Source: Candidatus Geocrenenecus huangii
GTDB lineage: Archaea; Thermoproteota; Nitrososphaeria_A; Caldarchaeales; Wolframiiraptoraceae
Length of the DNA: 64,000 nt
Direction: 5' to 3'
Assembly (NCBI GenBank): GCA_023268155.1
Contig: JALNKM010000004.1
Location: 1 to 64,000 of the forward strand
Shown here: piece after piece, positions 7,067 to 16,007 of the stretch
Layout: each line of letters starts with the position of its first letter
Position numbering within the stretch: the stretch's first letter is position 1
Notes under the pieces: generated by a model
Database searches by the model: none
What the model saw: only the letters and a program-made list of their open reading frames with translations
Told to the model about the DNA's origin: nothing
Made by a program: the position numbers and the translations under genes

Positions 7067-7360
7067 ATGTGCTGGGGCGTCTACGGTAAAGTGCTAGAAG
7101 TGTCAGAAGAGTTTGTTAGAGTAGATTTTGGTGGAGTAGTTAAAGAGGTATTGTCAGCTATAGATGACCTCTCGCCAGGAGATTATGTAGTTGTCCACGC
7201 AGGCTTTATAATCTCTAAACTGAGTGAAGAAGAATTCCTAGAGAGCTTCAGGTATATTCGAGAAGCTGTTGAAAGACTCGTTGAAGAGGGAGAGATGTCA
7301 ACTGAAGAGCTTGAAGAAATAGATAAGGTGGTAAATAAGTGGTTAAGCAAGAAATACTAG
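7067..7360 (+). CDS. hypC: Hydrogenase maturation factor HypC
   Basis: The protein begins MCWGVYGKVLEV. C2 is the essential cysteine by which HypC, with HypD, carries the Fe(CN)2CO group and delivers it to the hydrogenase large subunit. The OB-like beta-barrel (to about residue 50, with GDYVVVHAGFIISKL) is followed by an acidic helical tail to residue 97, typical of the family. The start lies one base after the palindrome, giving a leaderless or very short leader transcript. It abuts hypE. HypA, HypB, HypD and HypF are not in the window. Confidence 0.93.
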   Translation: MCWGVYGKVLEVSEEFVRVDFGGVVKEVLSAIDDLSPGDYVVVHAGFIISKLSEEEFLESFRYIREAVERLVEEGEMSTEELEEIDKVVNKWLSKKY

Positions 7361-8404
7361 GTGGTCGATGTGGAGAAGATTACTCTAGCCCATGGGTCTG
7401 GCGGAAGAGAAATGAATCAGCTGCTTGAAGAGATAGTCTTCAGTAGACTACCCTCCTGGATGAAGCTCGTTGAAGGTGGTCTAGGATTAGATTTCCCAGA
7501 TGATGCAGCGGCCATCCCTTTAAGCGAAGACAAATACATGGTCTTAACTATCGACTCCTACACTGTTAACCCAATATTTTTCCCCGGTGGAGATATTGGG
7601 AAACTTGCTGCTTCTGGAACGATAAATGATGTACTGATGCTTGGTGGAAACCCGGTAGCTGCATTAGATTCCATAGTAGTTGAAGAGGGTTTAGAGAGAG
7701 AAACATTGGAAAAGATATTAGAATCTATGTTTGACGTATTTGCTAACCTGAGAGTAAAGCTGATCGGCGGAGACTTTAAGGTTATGCCTTATGGAGAGAT
7801 AGACAAGATAATAATCACAACGGTCGGAATCGGTATATCGGAATACTTGATAGTAGATAAGAATCTAAGGCCTGGAGACAAAATCATCGTCTCAGGGCCA
7901 GTAGCTGAACATGGAGCGGCAATATACGCTGCCCAGAAAGGTCTCATGCTTGAAGAACATGAATTAAGAAGTGACGTTAAACCTCTAACGGATTTAATGA
8001 TACCCCTCATAAAAAAGTATGGCAAGCATATTCATGCTGCCAGCGACCCTACTAGAGGAGGTCTGGCAATGACTTTGAATAATTGGGCTTCATTGTCGAA
8101 CACAACCATAATCATAGATGAGGAAAAGATACCGGTAAGAGAACCTGTAATGAGTTACTGCCAAATGCTTGGATTAGACCCGTTAACCTTAGCTTCTGAA
8201 GGAGTAGCGGTTCTAGGAGTAGAAGAAGAGTATGCAGAAGATATGCTTGAAACGATGCATAGAATAGGCTATAGGAATGCTGAGATAATCGGAGAAGTTA
8301 GAGAGAAGAAAGAAGAGATCAGTTTAGTTGTAGTGAGGACAAGTATCGGAGGCTATAGAATACTTGAACCACCAGTAGGCGAGATAGTTCCTAGAATATG
8401 CTAA
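7361..8404 (+). CDS. hypE: Hydrogenase maturation protein HypE
   Basis: HypE dehydrates the carbamoyl group made by HypF on its own C-terminal cysteine to a thiocyanate, the source of the CN ligands of [NiFe] hydrogenases. The protein (347 residues) shows ATP-binding PurM-like features: LAHGSGGREMNQLL at the N-terminus, FPDDAAAIPL, DSYTVNPIFFPGGDIGKLA and SDPTRGGLAMTLN. It ends in PRIC, with the modified cysteine as the last residue (C347). The start is GTG immediately after the hypC stop, so the two are one unit. Confidence 0.95.
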   Translation: MVDVEKITLAHGSGGREMNQLLEEIVFSRLPSWMKLVEGGLGLDFPDDAAAIPLSEDKYMVLTIDSYTVNPIFFPGGDIGKLAASGTINDVLMLGGNPVAALDSIVVEEGLERETLEKILESMFDVFANLRVKLIGGDFKVMPYGEIDKIIITTVGIGISEYLIVDKNLRPGDKIIVSGPVAEHGAAIYAAQKGLMLEEHELRSDVKPLTDLMIPLIKKYGKHIHAASDPTRGGLAMTLNNWASLSNTTIIIDEEKIPVREPVMSYCQMLGLDPLTLASEGVAVLGVEEEYAEDMLETMHRIGYRNAEIIGEVREKKEEISLVVVRTSIGGYRILEPPVGEIVPRIC

Positions 8405-8515
8405 TTAATATTCCTCTCCAGTCAAGTTAAGATATATCATGATTTTAAGCATTGTCAACTACGCGACCAGAGTATATATAGTATAGACAAATATGGTACC
8501 GCACATATTTATTCA

Positions 8516-8527
8516 TGTTATAAAAAA
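8516..8527 (+). promoter_or_regulatory. Probable promoter of the Hdr/Mvh operon
   Basis: GTTATAAAAAAT lies about 45 bp before ATG 8566 and looks like a box A. Upstream, AATATG (8490-8495) and CATATT (8504-8509) form a 6-bp inverted repeat with an 8-bp spacer, a possible regulator site. The operon starting here runs without long gaps to at least 15894. Confidence 0.4.
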
Positions 8528-8565
8528 TCTTATATCTTCCTTATACTGGTAAATACTTTCGAGGT

Positions 8566-9717
8566 ATGGAGGTCATTACTGTTTATGAGAAACCTACGAA
8601 GGTAGCTCCTGAGTTATCAGCAAGGCTCATCGAACTTGGAGCAGGAAAATTCATTAGATGTTTTAATTGTGGTAATTGTACAGCTATCTGCCCATTAACT
8701 CAAGATAATGTGTCGTATCCTAGGAAGCTTATACGTTACGCCATCATGGGTATAGAAGATAAGATAGTTTCTTCTATTGATCCATGGCTGTGCTATTATT
8801 GTGGTGAATGTAGTGATTATTGTCCTAGAGATGCTGATCCTGGAAGCTTTATGATGGCTCTTAGAAGATATCTTACAACAAAATATGATTGGACTGGCAT
8901 ATCGAGACTACTCTACCTCTCTAAGAAAGTAGAGATAATGGCAATAATGATCGTCGCAGCAATAGTAGGCTTGCTAATATACTTTCTACATGGACCCGTT
9001 GTGTTAGATAGAGTTCAGCTAGAAACTTTTGCACCGATACACATAGTTGATACAGCTGGTTTAGCAGTCTTCTTCATACTTGCCGTGCTCCTCATAACAA
9101 ACCTGTATCGGATGTATAGGTTCGTTATGAGAGACGAGTATGGGGAAAGAGTCAGGGTACCCCTAAAGTTCTTGGTCGCCGACTTCGTCAAGACCGTTCC
9201 AGTACACTTCTTTACACAGATGAAGTTTAAGCTATGTAGGGTGAGCAACTGGATAAACCATCTAATCATGGTTTACGGGTATGCTGCAGCCTTCATATTG
9301 TTTGTGCCACTCCTAAGATTTACCCAGACCAACGAGCCATTCCTCATAGTTAATCCTCTAAGCATCATCGGCATATTCTCCACATTAGCCTTGCTCTACG
9401 GAGCTTCTATATCTATCCGTGGAAGGATAAGGAGATCTCAACCTATGTGGAGCTACTCCCATCTAACAGACTGGATGTTCATAACTATGCTTCTCATAGT
9501 AACTGTTACAGGAATCCTCGTAGGAATCTTTAGATTCATCGGACTACCACTTGCAACATACGTAACATACTCGATACACTTAATGATAGTGGCCCCATTC
9601 TTATTGCTTGAAGTGCCTTTTGCTAAGTGGGCTCACTTAGCCTATAGACCATTCGCAGTATATTTTTCAGACTTGAAGAAACATTTTCAATCTAAGGGCG
9701 GTGGTATTCATGCCTAA
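8566..9717 (+). CDS. HdrC-cytochrome b fusion subunit (QmoC-like)
   Basis: This 383-residue fusion resembles QmoC of the Qmo complex of sulfate reducers. Residues 1-120 are an HdrC-type ferredoxin domain with two CxxCxxCxxxC sites (C32/C35/C38/C42 and C76/C79/C82/C86). Residues 123-365 are a NarI/HdrE-like membrane domain with about six helices (123-142, 157-180, 228-250, 259-283, 300-323, 330-350). Histidines H232, H299, H338 and H357 (the last in PFAKWAH) are likely haem b ligands. The expected role is passing electrons between the cytoplasmic Hdr/hydrogenase module and quinone in the membrane. It is the first gene of the operon; the next gene starts inside its last codons. The architecture is clear and the electron acceptor is inferred. 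Confidence 0.88.
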   Translation: MEVITVYEKPTKVAPELSARLIELGAGKFIRCFNCGNCTAICPLTQDNVSYPRKLIRYAIMGIEDKIVSSIDPWLCYYCGECSDYCPRDADPGSFMMALRRYLTTKYDWTGISRLLYLSKKVEIMAIMIVAAIVGLLIYFLHGPVVLDRVQLETFAPIHIVDTAGLAVFFILAVLLITNLYRMYRFVMRDEYGERVRVPLKFLVADFVKTVPVHFFTQMKFKLCRVSNWINHLIMVYGYAAAFILFVPLLRFTQTNEPFLIVNPLSIIGIFSTLALLYGASISIRGRIRRSQPMWSYSHLTDWMFITMLLIVTVTGILVGIFRFIGLPLATYVTYSIHLMIVAPFLLLEVPFAKWAHLAYRPFAVYFSDLKKHFQSKGGGIHA

Positions 9718-10999
9718 ATCTGTCTTGGTTATCGGTGGAGGTATTGCTGGTATACAAGCTGCTTTAGATCTAGGAGATCAAGGAGTAGAAGTGTACCTCA
9801 TCGAGAAGAGTCCGAGTATAGGTGGTAGAATGGCTCAACTAGATAAAACGTTTCCAACGCTTGATTGCTCTTCATGTATTCTTACTCCTAAGATGGTCTC
9901 TGTCGCGAGACATCCTATGGTAAGGCTCTTAACATATTCGGAGGTAGTTGAGGTTAAAGGGAAGGCGGGGGACTTCTATGTTAAGGTGCTTAAGAAGCCT
10001 AGATATGTTGATGAAGATAAATGTATAGGGTGTGGTGAATGTGCCTCCAAGTGCCCGTCAAAAGTTCCAGACGAGTTTAATCTAGGGATGAGTAATAGGA
10101 GGGCAATATACTTTCCCTTCCCTCAAGCGGTACCTCTGAAAGCAACCATAGATAGAGAACACTGTTTCTACTTTACTAAGGGGATATGCCGTGTATGTGA
10201 AAGATTCTGCCCAACCAGGGCGATAAACTTTGAGCAGAAACCTGAAACTCTAGAACTTAACGTAGCCTCGATAATCGTCGCTACGGGGTACGAATTAATG
10301 GATCCACGTATTGCTCCAACATACGGCTACGGAAAATATCCAAATGTATATACATCGCTGGAATTCGAAAGACTCTTATCATCTACTGGACCGACTGGGG
10401 GAGAGATTATGAGAAGGTCTGATAATAAGCATCCGAAAAGTATAGCCTTCATACAGTGTGTATGTTCTAGAGATGTTAAGGTTAACCCGAACTGTTCAGC
10501 TTTCTGCTGTATGGCCTCCGTTAAGCATGCAATCCTCGCTAAAGAACATCTACCAGAAGTTGACTGCACAATATTCTACATGGATCTCAGAGCATTCGGG
10601 AAAGGATATCAAGAATTCTATAATAGAGCCGTGAGAGAATTCAGGGTGAAATTCATTAGAGCTAAACCTGCGAAGATTGAAGAGGATCCCGAGACTAAAG
10701 ATTTGATAATAACGTATGAAGATACATTCACAGGCGTCAAGAAATCTATAAGAGTAGAGATGGTTGTTCTGGCCGTAGGGGTTAAACCTGTCTATCCGGA
10801 GGCATTATCTTTACCGATCGGAGAAGACGGATACATACTTTTAAAGAATCCAATTATAGAGCCTGTAGCAGCAGATATAGACGGAGTCTACGTCGTTGGC
10901 GTAGCAGCAGGTGCAAAAGATATTCCAGACTCAGTTATACAGGCTAGCTCGGCAGCGGTTAAAGCATCTATACTTGCTGAAGGTGTAGTCCATGAATGA
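9710..10999 (+). CDS. Short HdrA-type FAD/Fe-S protein (QmoA-like)
   Basis: The N-terminal FAD motif VIGGGIAGIQAA is followed by the HdrA-specific segment PTLDCSSCILTPKM (C56 and C59, numbered from GTG 9701). Two inserted cluster sites follow, C108/C111/C114/C118 and C155/C163/C166/C170, and then the second nucleotide-binding half ending in DGVYVVGVAAGAKDIPDS. At about 430 residues it lacks the N-terminal HdrA domain and the C-terminal ferredoxin pair, as QmoA does. I take ATG 9710 (MPKSVLV) as the start, behind GGCGGTGG. It overlaps the upstream stop by 8 nt, and GTG 9701 is the alternative. It overlaps the next gene by 8 nt. It is probably the internal electron carrier between hydrogenase and membrane subunit. 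Confidence 0.88.
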   Translation: MPKSVLVIGGGIAGIQAALDLGDQGVEVYLIEKSPSIGGRMAQLDKTFPTLDCSSCILTPKMVSVARHPMVRLLTYSEVVEVKGKAGDFYVKVLKKPRYVDEDKCIGCGECASKCPSKVPDEFNLGMSNRRAIYFPFPQAVPLKATIDREHCFYFTKGICRVCERFCPTRAINFEQKPETLELNVASIIVATGYELMDPRIAPTYGYGKYPNVYTSLEFERLLSSTGPTGGEIMRRSDNKHPKSIAFIQCVCSRDVKVNPNCSAFCCMASVKHAILAKEHLPEVDCTIFYMDLRAFGKGYQEFYNRAVREFRVKFIRAKPAKIEEDPETKDLIITYEDTFTGVKKSIRVEMVVLAVGVKPVYPEALSLPIGEDGYILLKNPIIEPVAADIDGVYVVGVAAGAKDIPDSVIQASSAAVKASILAEGVVHE

Positions 11000-12941
11000 G
11001 GAGCCTAGAATAGGGGTATACATCTGCCACTGTGGAGTAAACATAGCCGGCTCCGTAAACATAAAAGAAGTAGTTGAATACGTTAAGAATCTCCCACACG
11101 TTGTAGAGGTAAGAGATTACATCTTTATGTGCTCTGCTCCAGGTCAAGAAATTATTAAAGAAGGAGTAAAGAAGTATAATCTAAACAGGATTGTCGTAGC
11201 AGCATGCTCTCCAACTATGCATGAGCATACTTTTAGAAATGTTTTGATCGAAGCCGGACTAAACCCATACCTGCTAGAAATAGCAAACATTAGAGAGCAT
11301 TGTTCATGGGTTCACTCAGAGAGTAGAGAAGCTGCAACATGGAAAGCCTATACATTGATAAGAGTCGCCGTAGCTAAAGCATCATTGCTTGAACCACTTA
11401 AGGATATAACTTTCAAGGTAAACAAGAACGTTTTGATCGTGGGAGGCGGAGTAGCAGGATTATCTGCTGCCAGAGAACTGGCTCTTAAAGGCTTCAAGGT
11501 TTATCTCATTGAGAGAAGACCAGTATTAGGTGGAAATACCGCTAGGCTTGGAAGAATTGCACATACAGAATTGAAAGGAAAAGATGTAGTAGGTGAATTG
11601 TTGAAGCAAGTCGTAGACAATCCGAACATCAATATTTACGTAAATACGGAGATAATAGATGTTAGCGGGTCAGTGGGAAACTTCAAGATAAGAGTGGTTA
11701 GACAGCCAAGGCACGTTAATGAAAAATGTAATCTATGCGGTGAATGTGTTAGAGTATGTCCAGTCGAGGTATCAAACGAGTATGAGTTCGGGTTAACGAA
11801 GAGGAAAGCAATCTACCTACCGTATCTAGGAGCATACCCACCACTTTATGTCATAGACCATGAAAACTGTACTAGATGCCTCGAATGCGTTAAAGTCTGC
11901 CCGAGGAACGCTGTAAATCTTGCAGAGAAGCCTGAAGAAATAGAGTTAAACGTGGGAGCAGTAATACTTGCAGCAGGACATGAACCATATGAACCTCTGA
12001 TTGGAGAGTTCGGTTATGGTGTATCCAGTAGAGTGTTAACATTATTCCAGCTTGAAAGAATGCTTGACGAAGAGAGCCCGACGAAGGGTGAACTGAAGAT
12101 AAACGGTATACAGCCGAAGAGCATAGTATTCATAATGTGTGTAGGGTCGCTTAATATAACTCCGAATGCGTATCCATACTGTTCCCGGATGTGCTGCTCA
12201 TCCACGATAAAGAATGCTCTCGTAATCAAGGAGAGATATCCTGAAACGAACATATACATCCTTCATAAAGATATAAGAACATACAGTAGAGGAGATGAAC
12301 AACTCTATCTCAGAGCTGGAGAGAGACTGATCAGGTTTGCAAGATATAGAGAAGCTCCAAACGTTCTCGTCAACCCTGATGGAAGCATAGACGTAAGATT
12401 CTTTGAAGAAACAATCCAGGAAGAAGTATCCATCTCCGCCGACCTAGTAGTACTATCAGTGGGAATGAAGCCTCCTAAAGATATCGATAGAATTAGAACA
12501 ATAGTGAAGGTAGGATGCGGTCCAGAAGGATTCCTTAGAGAAGCTCATTTAAAACTCAGACCCGTTGAAGCCGCTACTGATGGAGTATATCTTGCGGGCA
12601 CAGTCACTGGACCGAAGAACATCGTAGAGGCGATAGATTCTGGAAGTGCTGCAGCCTCTAAAGCCTTGACATTGCTTGTAAAAGAAGAGGCAATAGTTGA
12701 ACCATTGGTAGCAGTAGTAGATGATGAGAGATGTAGTGCCTGCTCAATATGCGTGGGAATATGTCCATACAATGCTATAAGAATAAAGACCTATGAAGAT
12801 AGGAGAATTGCAGAAGTAGACCCAGCAGTATGTAAAGGTTGCGGGGCATGCGTAGCCTCATGCCCGACGGGTGTGATGCAGCAGTTCGGCTTCAAGGATG
12901 CTCAATTAAAGAGCCAAGTTCTCGCGGCTCTCTATAAGTAA
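10992..12941 (+). CDS. hdrA: Full-length HdrA (heterodisulfide reductase subunit A-like)
   Basis: This 649-residue protein has complete HdrA architecture. The N-terminal cluster domain (IGVYICHCGVNIAG, IFMCSAPGQ, VAACSPTMHEHTFRN, REHCSWVH) is followed by the FAD motif IVGGGVAGLSAA, inserted Fe-S sites (CNLCGECVRVC and CTRCLECVKVC), the second nucleotide-binding half, and a C-terminal pair of [4Fe-4S] sites (CSACSICVGIC and CKGCGACVASC). In methanogens HdrA bifurcates electrons with HdrBC; in sulfate reducers the related QmoB acts with QmoA and QmoC. Here it sits between a QmoA-like protein and mvhDGA. HdrB, the CCG-domain heterodisulfide subunit, is missing. Confidence 0.93.
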   Translation: MNEEPRIGVYICHCGVNIAGSVNIKEVVEYVKNLPHVVEVRDYIFMCSAPGQEIIKEGVKKYNLNRIVVAACSPTMHEHTFRNVLIEAGLNPYLLEIANIREHCSWVHSESREAATWKAYTLIRVAVAKASLLEPLKDITFKVNKNVLIVGGGVAGLSAARELALKGFKVYLIERRPVLGGNTARLGRIAHTELKGKDVVGELLKQVVDNPNINIYVNTEIIDVSGSVGNFKIRVVRQPRHVNEKCNLCGECVRVCPVEVSNEYEFGLTKRKAIYLPYLGAYPPLYVIDHENCTRCLECVKVCPRNAVNLAEKPEEIELNVGAVILAAGHEPYEPLIGEFGYGVSSRVLTLFQLERMLDEESPTKGELKINGIQPKSIVFIMCVGSLNITPNAYPYCSRMCCSSTIKNALVIKERYPETNIYILHKDIRTYSRGDEQLYLRAGERLIRFARYREAPNVLVNPDGSIDVRFFEETIQEEVSISADLVVLSVGMKPPKDIDRIRTIVKVGCGPEGFLREAHLKLRPVEAATDGVYLAGTVTGPKNIVEAIDSGSAAASKALTLLVKEEAIVEPLVAVVDDERCSACSICVGICPYNAIRIKTYEDRRIAEVDPAVCKGCGACVASCPTGVMQQFGFKDAQLKSQVLAALYK

Positions 12942-13001
12942 TTCTGATATCGCTAAATACTGCAAAAAAGTTAAAAAATGTGAATAATAAAGGTGGTTTA
13001 A

Positions 13002-13421
13002 GTGAGTCAAGACCTTGAGCCGAGAATAGTTGTTTTTGCATGCAACTGGTGCTCTTATGCTGCTCTAGACCTAGCTGGCGTAAGTCGTATGAAGTATCCT
13101 CCAAACTTTCTAGTAATAAAAGTCATGTGTTCAGGGAGAGTCGATCCACAATTCATTCTTGAAGCTTTTAGGAGAGGTGCCGACGGAGTCCTCGTTGCAG
13201 GATGCCATCCAGGCGACTGCCACTACATCGAGGGGAATATTAAAGCATTGAGGAGAATGACTCTCCTAAGGAGGGTTCTTGAAGGATTCGGGATAGAGAA
13301 AGAAAGATTTAGACTTGAATGGATCTCTGCATCTGAAGCAGAGAAATTCGTTAGAGTAGCGAATGAGATGTATCAGGAAATTAAGTCTCTAGGTCCACTA
13401 AAACTGCAGGAGACGGTCTAG
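13002..13421 (+). CDS. mvhD: MvhD, [2Fe-2S] link between hydrogenase and HdrA
   Basis: MvhD transfers electrons from the MvhAG hydrogenase to HdrA. The 139-residue protein has the family cysteines C14 and C17 (FACNWCSY), C43 (VMCSGRVDP), and C68 and C73 (AGCHPGDCHYIEGN). The start is GTG behind GGTGG. It is encoded between hdrA and mvhG, as in methanogens, and two bases separate it from mvhG. In QmoB and some HdrA proteins this domain is fused; here it is free-standing. Confidence 0.93.
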   Translation: MSQDLEPRIVVFACNWCSYAALDLAGVSRMKYPPNFLVIKVMCSGRVDPQFILEAFRRGADGVLVAGCHPGDCHYIEGNIKALRRMTLLRRVLEGFGIEKERFRLEWISASEAEKFVRVANEMYQEIKSLGPLKLQETV

Positions 13422-13423
13422 AT

Positions 13424-14404
13424 ATGGAGAAACCCAAGATCGCATTATACTGGTGTGCAAGTTGTGGAGGATGCGAGGAAGCGGTAGTAGACCTCGCCGA
13501 TAAGATCCTTGACGTCGTTAACCTAGTAGATATTGTGTTCTGGCCAGTGGCTATGGATTACAAAATCCAAGACGTAGAAAATTTGCCTGATGGATCGATT
13601 ACTGCAAGCTTCATAAATGGTGGAGTTAGACTTACTGAACATGAACATGTAGTAAAATTGCTTAGGAGGAAATCCAAACTGGTTATCGCTTACGGAGCAT
13701 GCTCAGCATGGGGCGGGGTCCCAGGGCTAGCAAACCTCTATAGTAGAGAAGAAATACTGAGATATGTTTATCATGAAGCACCAACAGTAGAAAACCCTGA
13801 CAAAACACGACCACAGCTAAAAACCAAAGTAGAAGAAGAGATAACACTGGAGTTGCCTGATCTTCTTCCACGACTCCTACCACTAGATCTCGTAGTAGAC
13901 GTAGATTATTATGTACCCGGCTGTCCTCCAACACCTGATGTTACGTGGAAAGCTATAGAGACGCTACTCTCAGGCAATCTTCCACCTAGAGGCTCTGTAC
14001 TAGGAGCATCCGATAAATCCCTATGCTACGATTGCCCGCTAAACGAAACCAAGCCCGATAAAGTGTTAATCAAGGATGTTAAGAGGCCACATGAAGTATT
14101 GGCAGACCCATCTAAGTGTCTTCTCACACAGGGGTTAACATGTCTTGGACCAGTGACTCGTGGAGGATGCGGTGCACTCTGTATAAAAGCAGCTATGCCG
14201 TGTACTGGATGCTTTGGCCCGCTAGACGAAGTAATAGATTACGGTGGGAAAGCGATATCATATTTTGCGAGTATAGTAGACTATGCAGACGAAGAAGAGA
14301 TCAAGAAAGTACTTGGGAAGATCCTGGACCCAATGGGCGTATTCTATAGATATTCTTTACCAGCTTCAAGGCTTAGAGGAAAGATAATATTAGCAGAGAG
14401 GTGA
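13424..14404 (+). CDS. mvhG: F420-non-reducing [NiFe] hydrogenase small subunit MvhG
   Basis: This is the electron-relay subunit of a group 3c cytoplasmic [NiFe] hydrogenase. The proximal-cluster motif (YWCASCGGCEEA, residues 9-20) is followed by GACSAWGG and PGCPPTPD. The C-terminal half carries cysteines for two further [4Fe-4S] clusters (CYDCP, CLTQGLTCLG, GGCGALC, MPCTGCFG). The 326-residue length fits. There is no twin-arginine signal, so the enzyme is cytoplasmic. The stop overlaps the GTG candidate start of mvhA (GTGA). Confidence 0.94.
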   Translation: MEKPKIALYWCASCGGCEEAVVDLADKILDVVNLVDIVFWPVAMDYKIQDVENLPDGSITASFINGGVRLTEHEHVVKLLRRKSKLVIAYGACSAWGGVPGLANLYSREEILRYVYHEAPTVENPDKTRPQLKTKVEEEITLELPDLLPRLLPLDLVVDVDYYVPGCPPTPDVTWKAIETLLSGNLPPRGSVLGASDKSLCYDCPLNETKPDKVLIKDVKRPHEVLADPSKCLLTQGLTCLGPVTRGGCGALCIKAAMPCTGCFGPLDEVIDYGGKAISYFASIVDYADEEEIKKVLGKILDPMGVFYRYSLPASRLRGKIILAER

Positions 14405-15894
14405 TAAACATGAAGGAGGTTGTGATCAATCCTATCACAAGATTGGAGGGTCACGGTAAGATAGTAATAGTGCTGGATGATGCTGGAAACTGCGTTAAAG
14501 CATATCTACAGATACCGGAGCTTAGAGGCTTCGAAAAGTTCGCTGTAGGTAGGCATGCAGAAGATATGCCTCAGATAACGCCTAGAATATGTGGTGTATG
14601 TCCAACAGCGCATCATATGGCCTCCACGAAAGCGTTGGATGACTTGTATAAGGTCGATCCGCCGGAGCCAGCCAAGAAGATTAGAGAAATGTTCTACAAC
14701 ATATTCATGGTGGAAGATCATGCTTTGCATTTCTACATTCTGGCCGGACCTGACTTCATAGTCGGGCCGAAGGCCTCCAAGGAGGAGAGAAACGTTGTAG
14801 GGGTGATCAAGAAGGTTGGAGTAGAGGTAGGTTTGAGGGTTATCCAGATGAGGAAGAAGTTGAGGAAGCTTATGGAGATGATTGGTGGAAAAACAATACA
14901 TCCAGTCTTTGGTCTACCTGGGGGAATCTCTAAGCCATTGTCTGAAGAAGCAATAGAGACAGCTAAGAAAACCTCTGACGAAGCAGTGGAATTCGCGGAA
15001 TTCACCTACAGAGTCTTCAAAGACATAGTTTTAAGCAACAAGGAGTACGTCGATCTCATAACGAGTGAAGCATACACTCATAGAACATACTACATGGGCC
15101 TCGTAGACGATAGGAATAGAGTAAACTTCTATGACGGCAGAATTAGAGTTGTCTCACCTAGAGGGACAGAATATGCAAAGTTCGACGTTCACCAATACTT
15201 GGACTATATAGCAGAACATGTAGAACCATGGACGTATATAAAATTCCCTTACCTTAGAAAGATTGGGTGGAAGGGATTTACAGATGGGGAAGACAGCGGG
15301 ATTATGAGTGTAGCGCCTCTAGCGAGGCTAAATGCCGCCGATGGAATGGCTACACCGAAAGCGCAGGAAGCATATGAGGAAATGTATGAGACACTAGGAG
15401 GAAGACCTGTACATCATACACTGGCGAACCACTGGGCAAGAGTAATAGAAATAGTCTACGCGGCTGAAAGATTCAGGGAACTAGCTTATGATCCAGATAT
15501 AGAAAGCAAGGATGTAAGAAATCTGCCCTCAGCTATTCCGGACGTAGGGATAGGTGTGGTTGAAGCGCCTAGAGGAACCTTAATACATCATTATGAGACA
15601 GATGAGAACGGAGTATTGAAGAAAGCAAACTTGCTCGTGGCAACACAACATAACGCTGCGCGGATAGCCCTCTCAGTAGATAAGGCCGCGAGATCCATAA
15701 TTAGGGCGGGGCAGATAGATGAAGGAATATTAAACATGGTGGAGATGGCTTTCAGAGCCTACGATCCATGTCATGCATGTGGGACACACAGCCTATCCGA
15801 AAGAATATCGCTTAAGTTACACCTCTACTCTTCTAAAGGCGAATTGCTGAAAATCATAGACTCAGATGAACTAGTATCAAGAATTGGGAAATAG
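14401..15894 (+). CDS. mvhA: F420-non-reducing [NiFe] hydrogenase large subunit MvhA
   Basis: This is the catalytic subunit that oxidises or makes H2. The two nickel-binding motifs are intact: RICGVCPTAHH (C64, C67) near the N-terminus and DPCHACGTH (C457, C460) near the C-terminus. About 34 residues follow H463 and should be removed by the maturation protease encoded next. The NPITRLEGHGK motif at residues 10-20 is standard. The start is GTG 14401 overlapping the mvhG stop, or ATG 14410. All cofactor residues are present, so an active enzyme is expected. The group 3c assignment rests on the MvhD/MvhG/HdrA context and is secure. Confidence 0.95.
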   Translation: MINMKEVVINPITRLEGHGKIVIVLDDAGNCVKAYLQIPELRGFEKFAVGRHAEDMPQITPRICGVCPTAHHMASTKALDDLYKVDPPEPAKKIREMFYNIFMVEDHALHFYILAGPDFIVGPKASKEERNVVGVIKKVGVEVGLRVIQMRKKLRKLMEMIGGKTIHPVFGLPGGISKPLSEEAIETAKKTSDEAVEFAEFTYRVFKDIVLSNKEYVDLITSEAYTHRTYYMGLVDDRNRVNFYDGRIRVVSPRGTEYAKFDVHQYLDYIAEHVEPWTYIKFPYLRKIGWKGFTDGEDSGIMSVAPLARLNAADGMATPKAQEAYEEMYETLGGRPVHHTLANHWARVIEIVYAAERFRELAYDPDIESKDVRNLPSAIPDVGIGVVEAPRGTLIHHYETDENGVLKKANLLVATQHNAARIALSVDKAARSIIRAGQIDEGILNMVEMAFRAYDPCHACGTHSLSERISLKLHLYSSKGELLKIIDSDELVSRIGK

Positions 15895-15896
15895 CA

Positions 15897-15998
15897 GTGA
15901 ATAAGGAATACCGAGACCATACTCAATCCAGTCACTTCATCTTAGAGATAACTGAGGACTCACACTCCATAAGGTATATAGAGTCTCCTAGAGAATAA
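15897..15998 (+). CDS. Possible 33-residue small protein between mvhA and its protease gene
   Basis: A GTG-initiated frame starts two bases after the mvhA stop and ends 9 bp before the protease gene. The peptide is polar, beginning MNKEYRDHTQSSHF and ending SPRE. I know no family for it. Position and tight fit suggest a translated linker gene, but it is too short to call with confidence. Confidence 0.25.
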   Translation: MNKEYRDHTQSSHFILEITEDSHSIRYIESPRE

Positions 15999-16007
15999 AT
16001 ATCCCGA

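Noticed and set aside
14506-14901. 131-codon minus-strand frame inside mvhA
   Set aside because: The large-subunit gene is intact on the plus strand with all cofactor motifs.
8566-15894. Reading the Hdr/Mvh operon as a methanogenic heterodisulfide reductase
   Set aside because: No HdrB (CCG-type catalytic subunit) is present, and the HdrC is fused to a cytochrome b. No methanogenesis genes are in the window.
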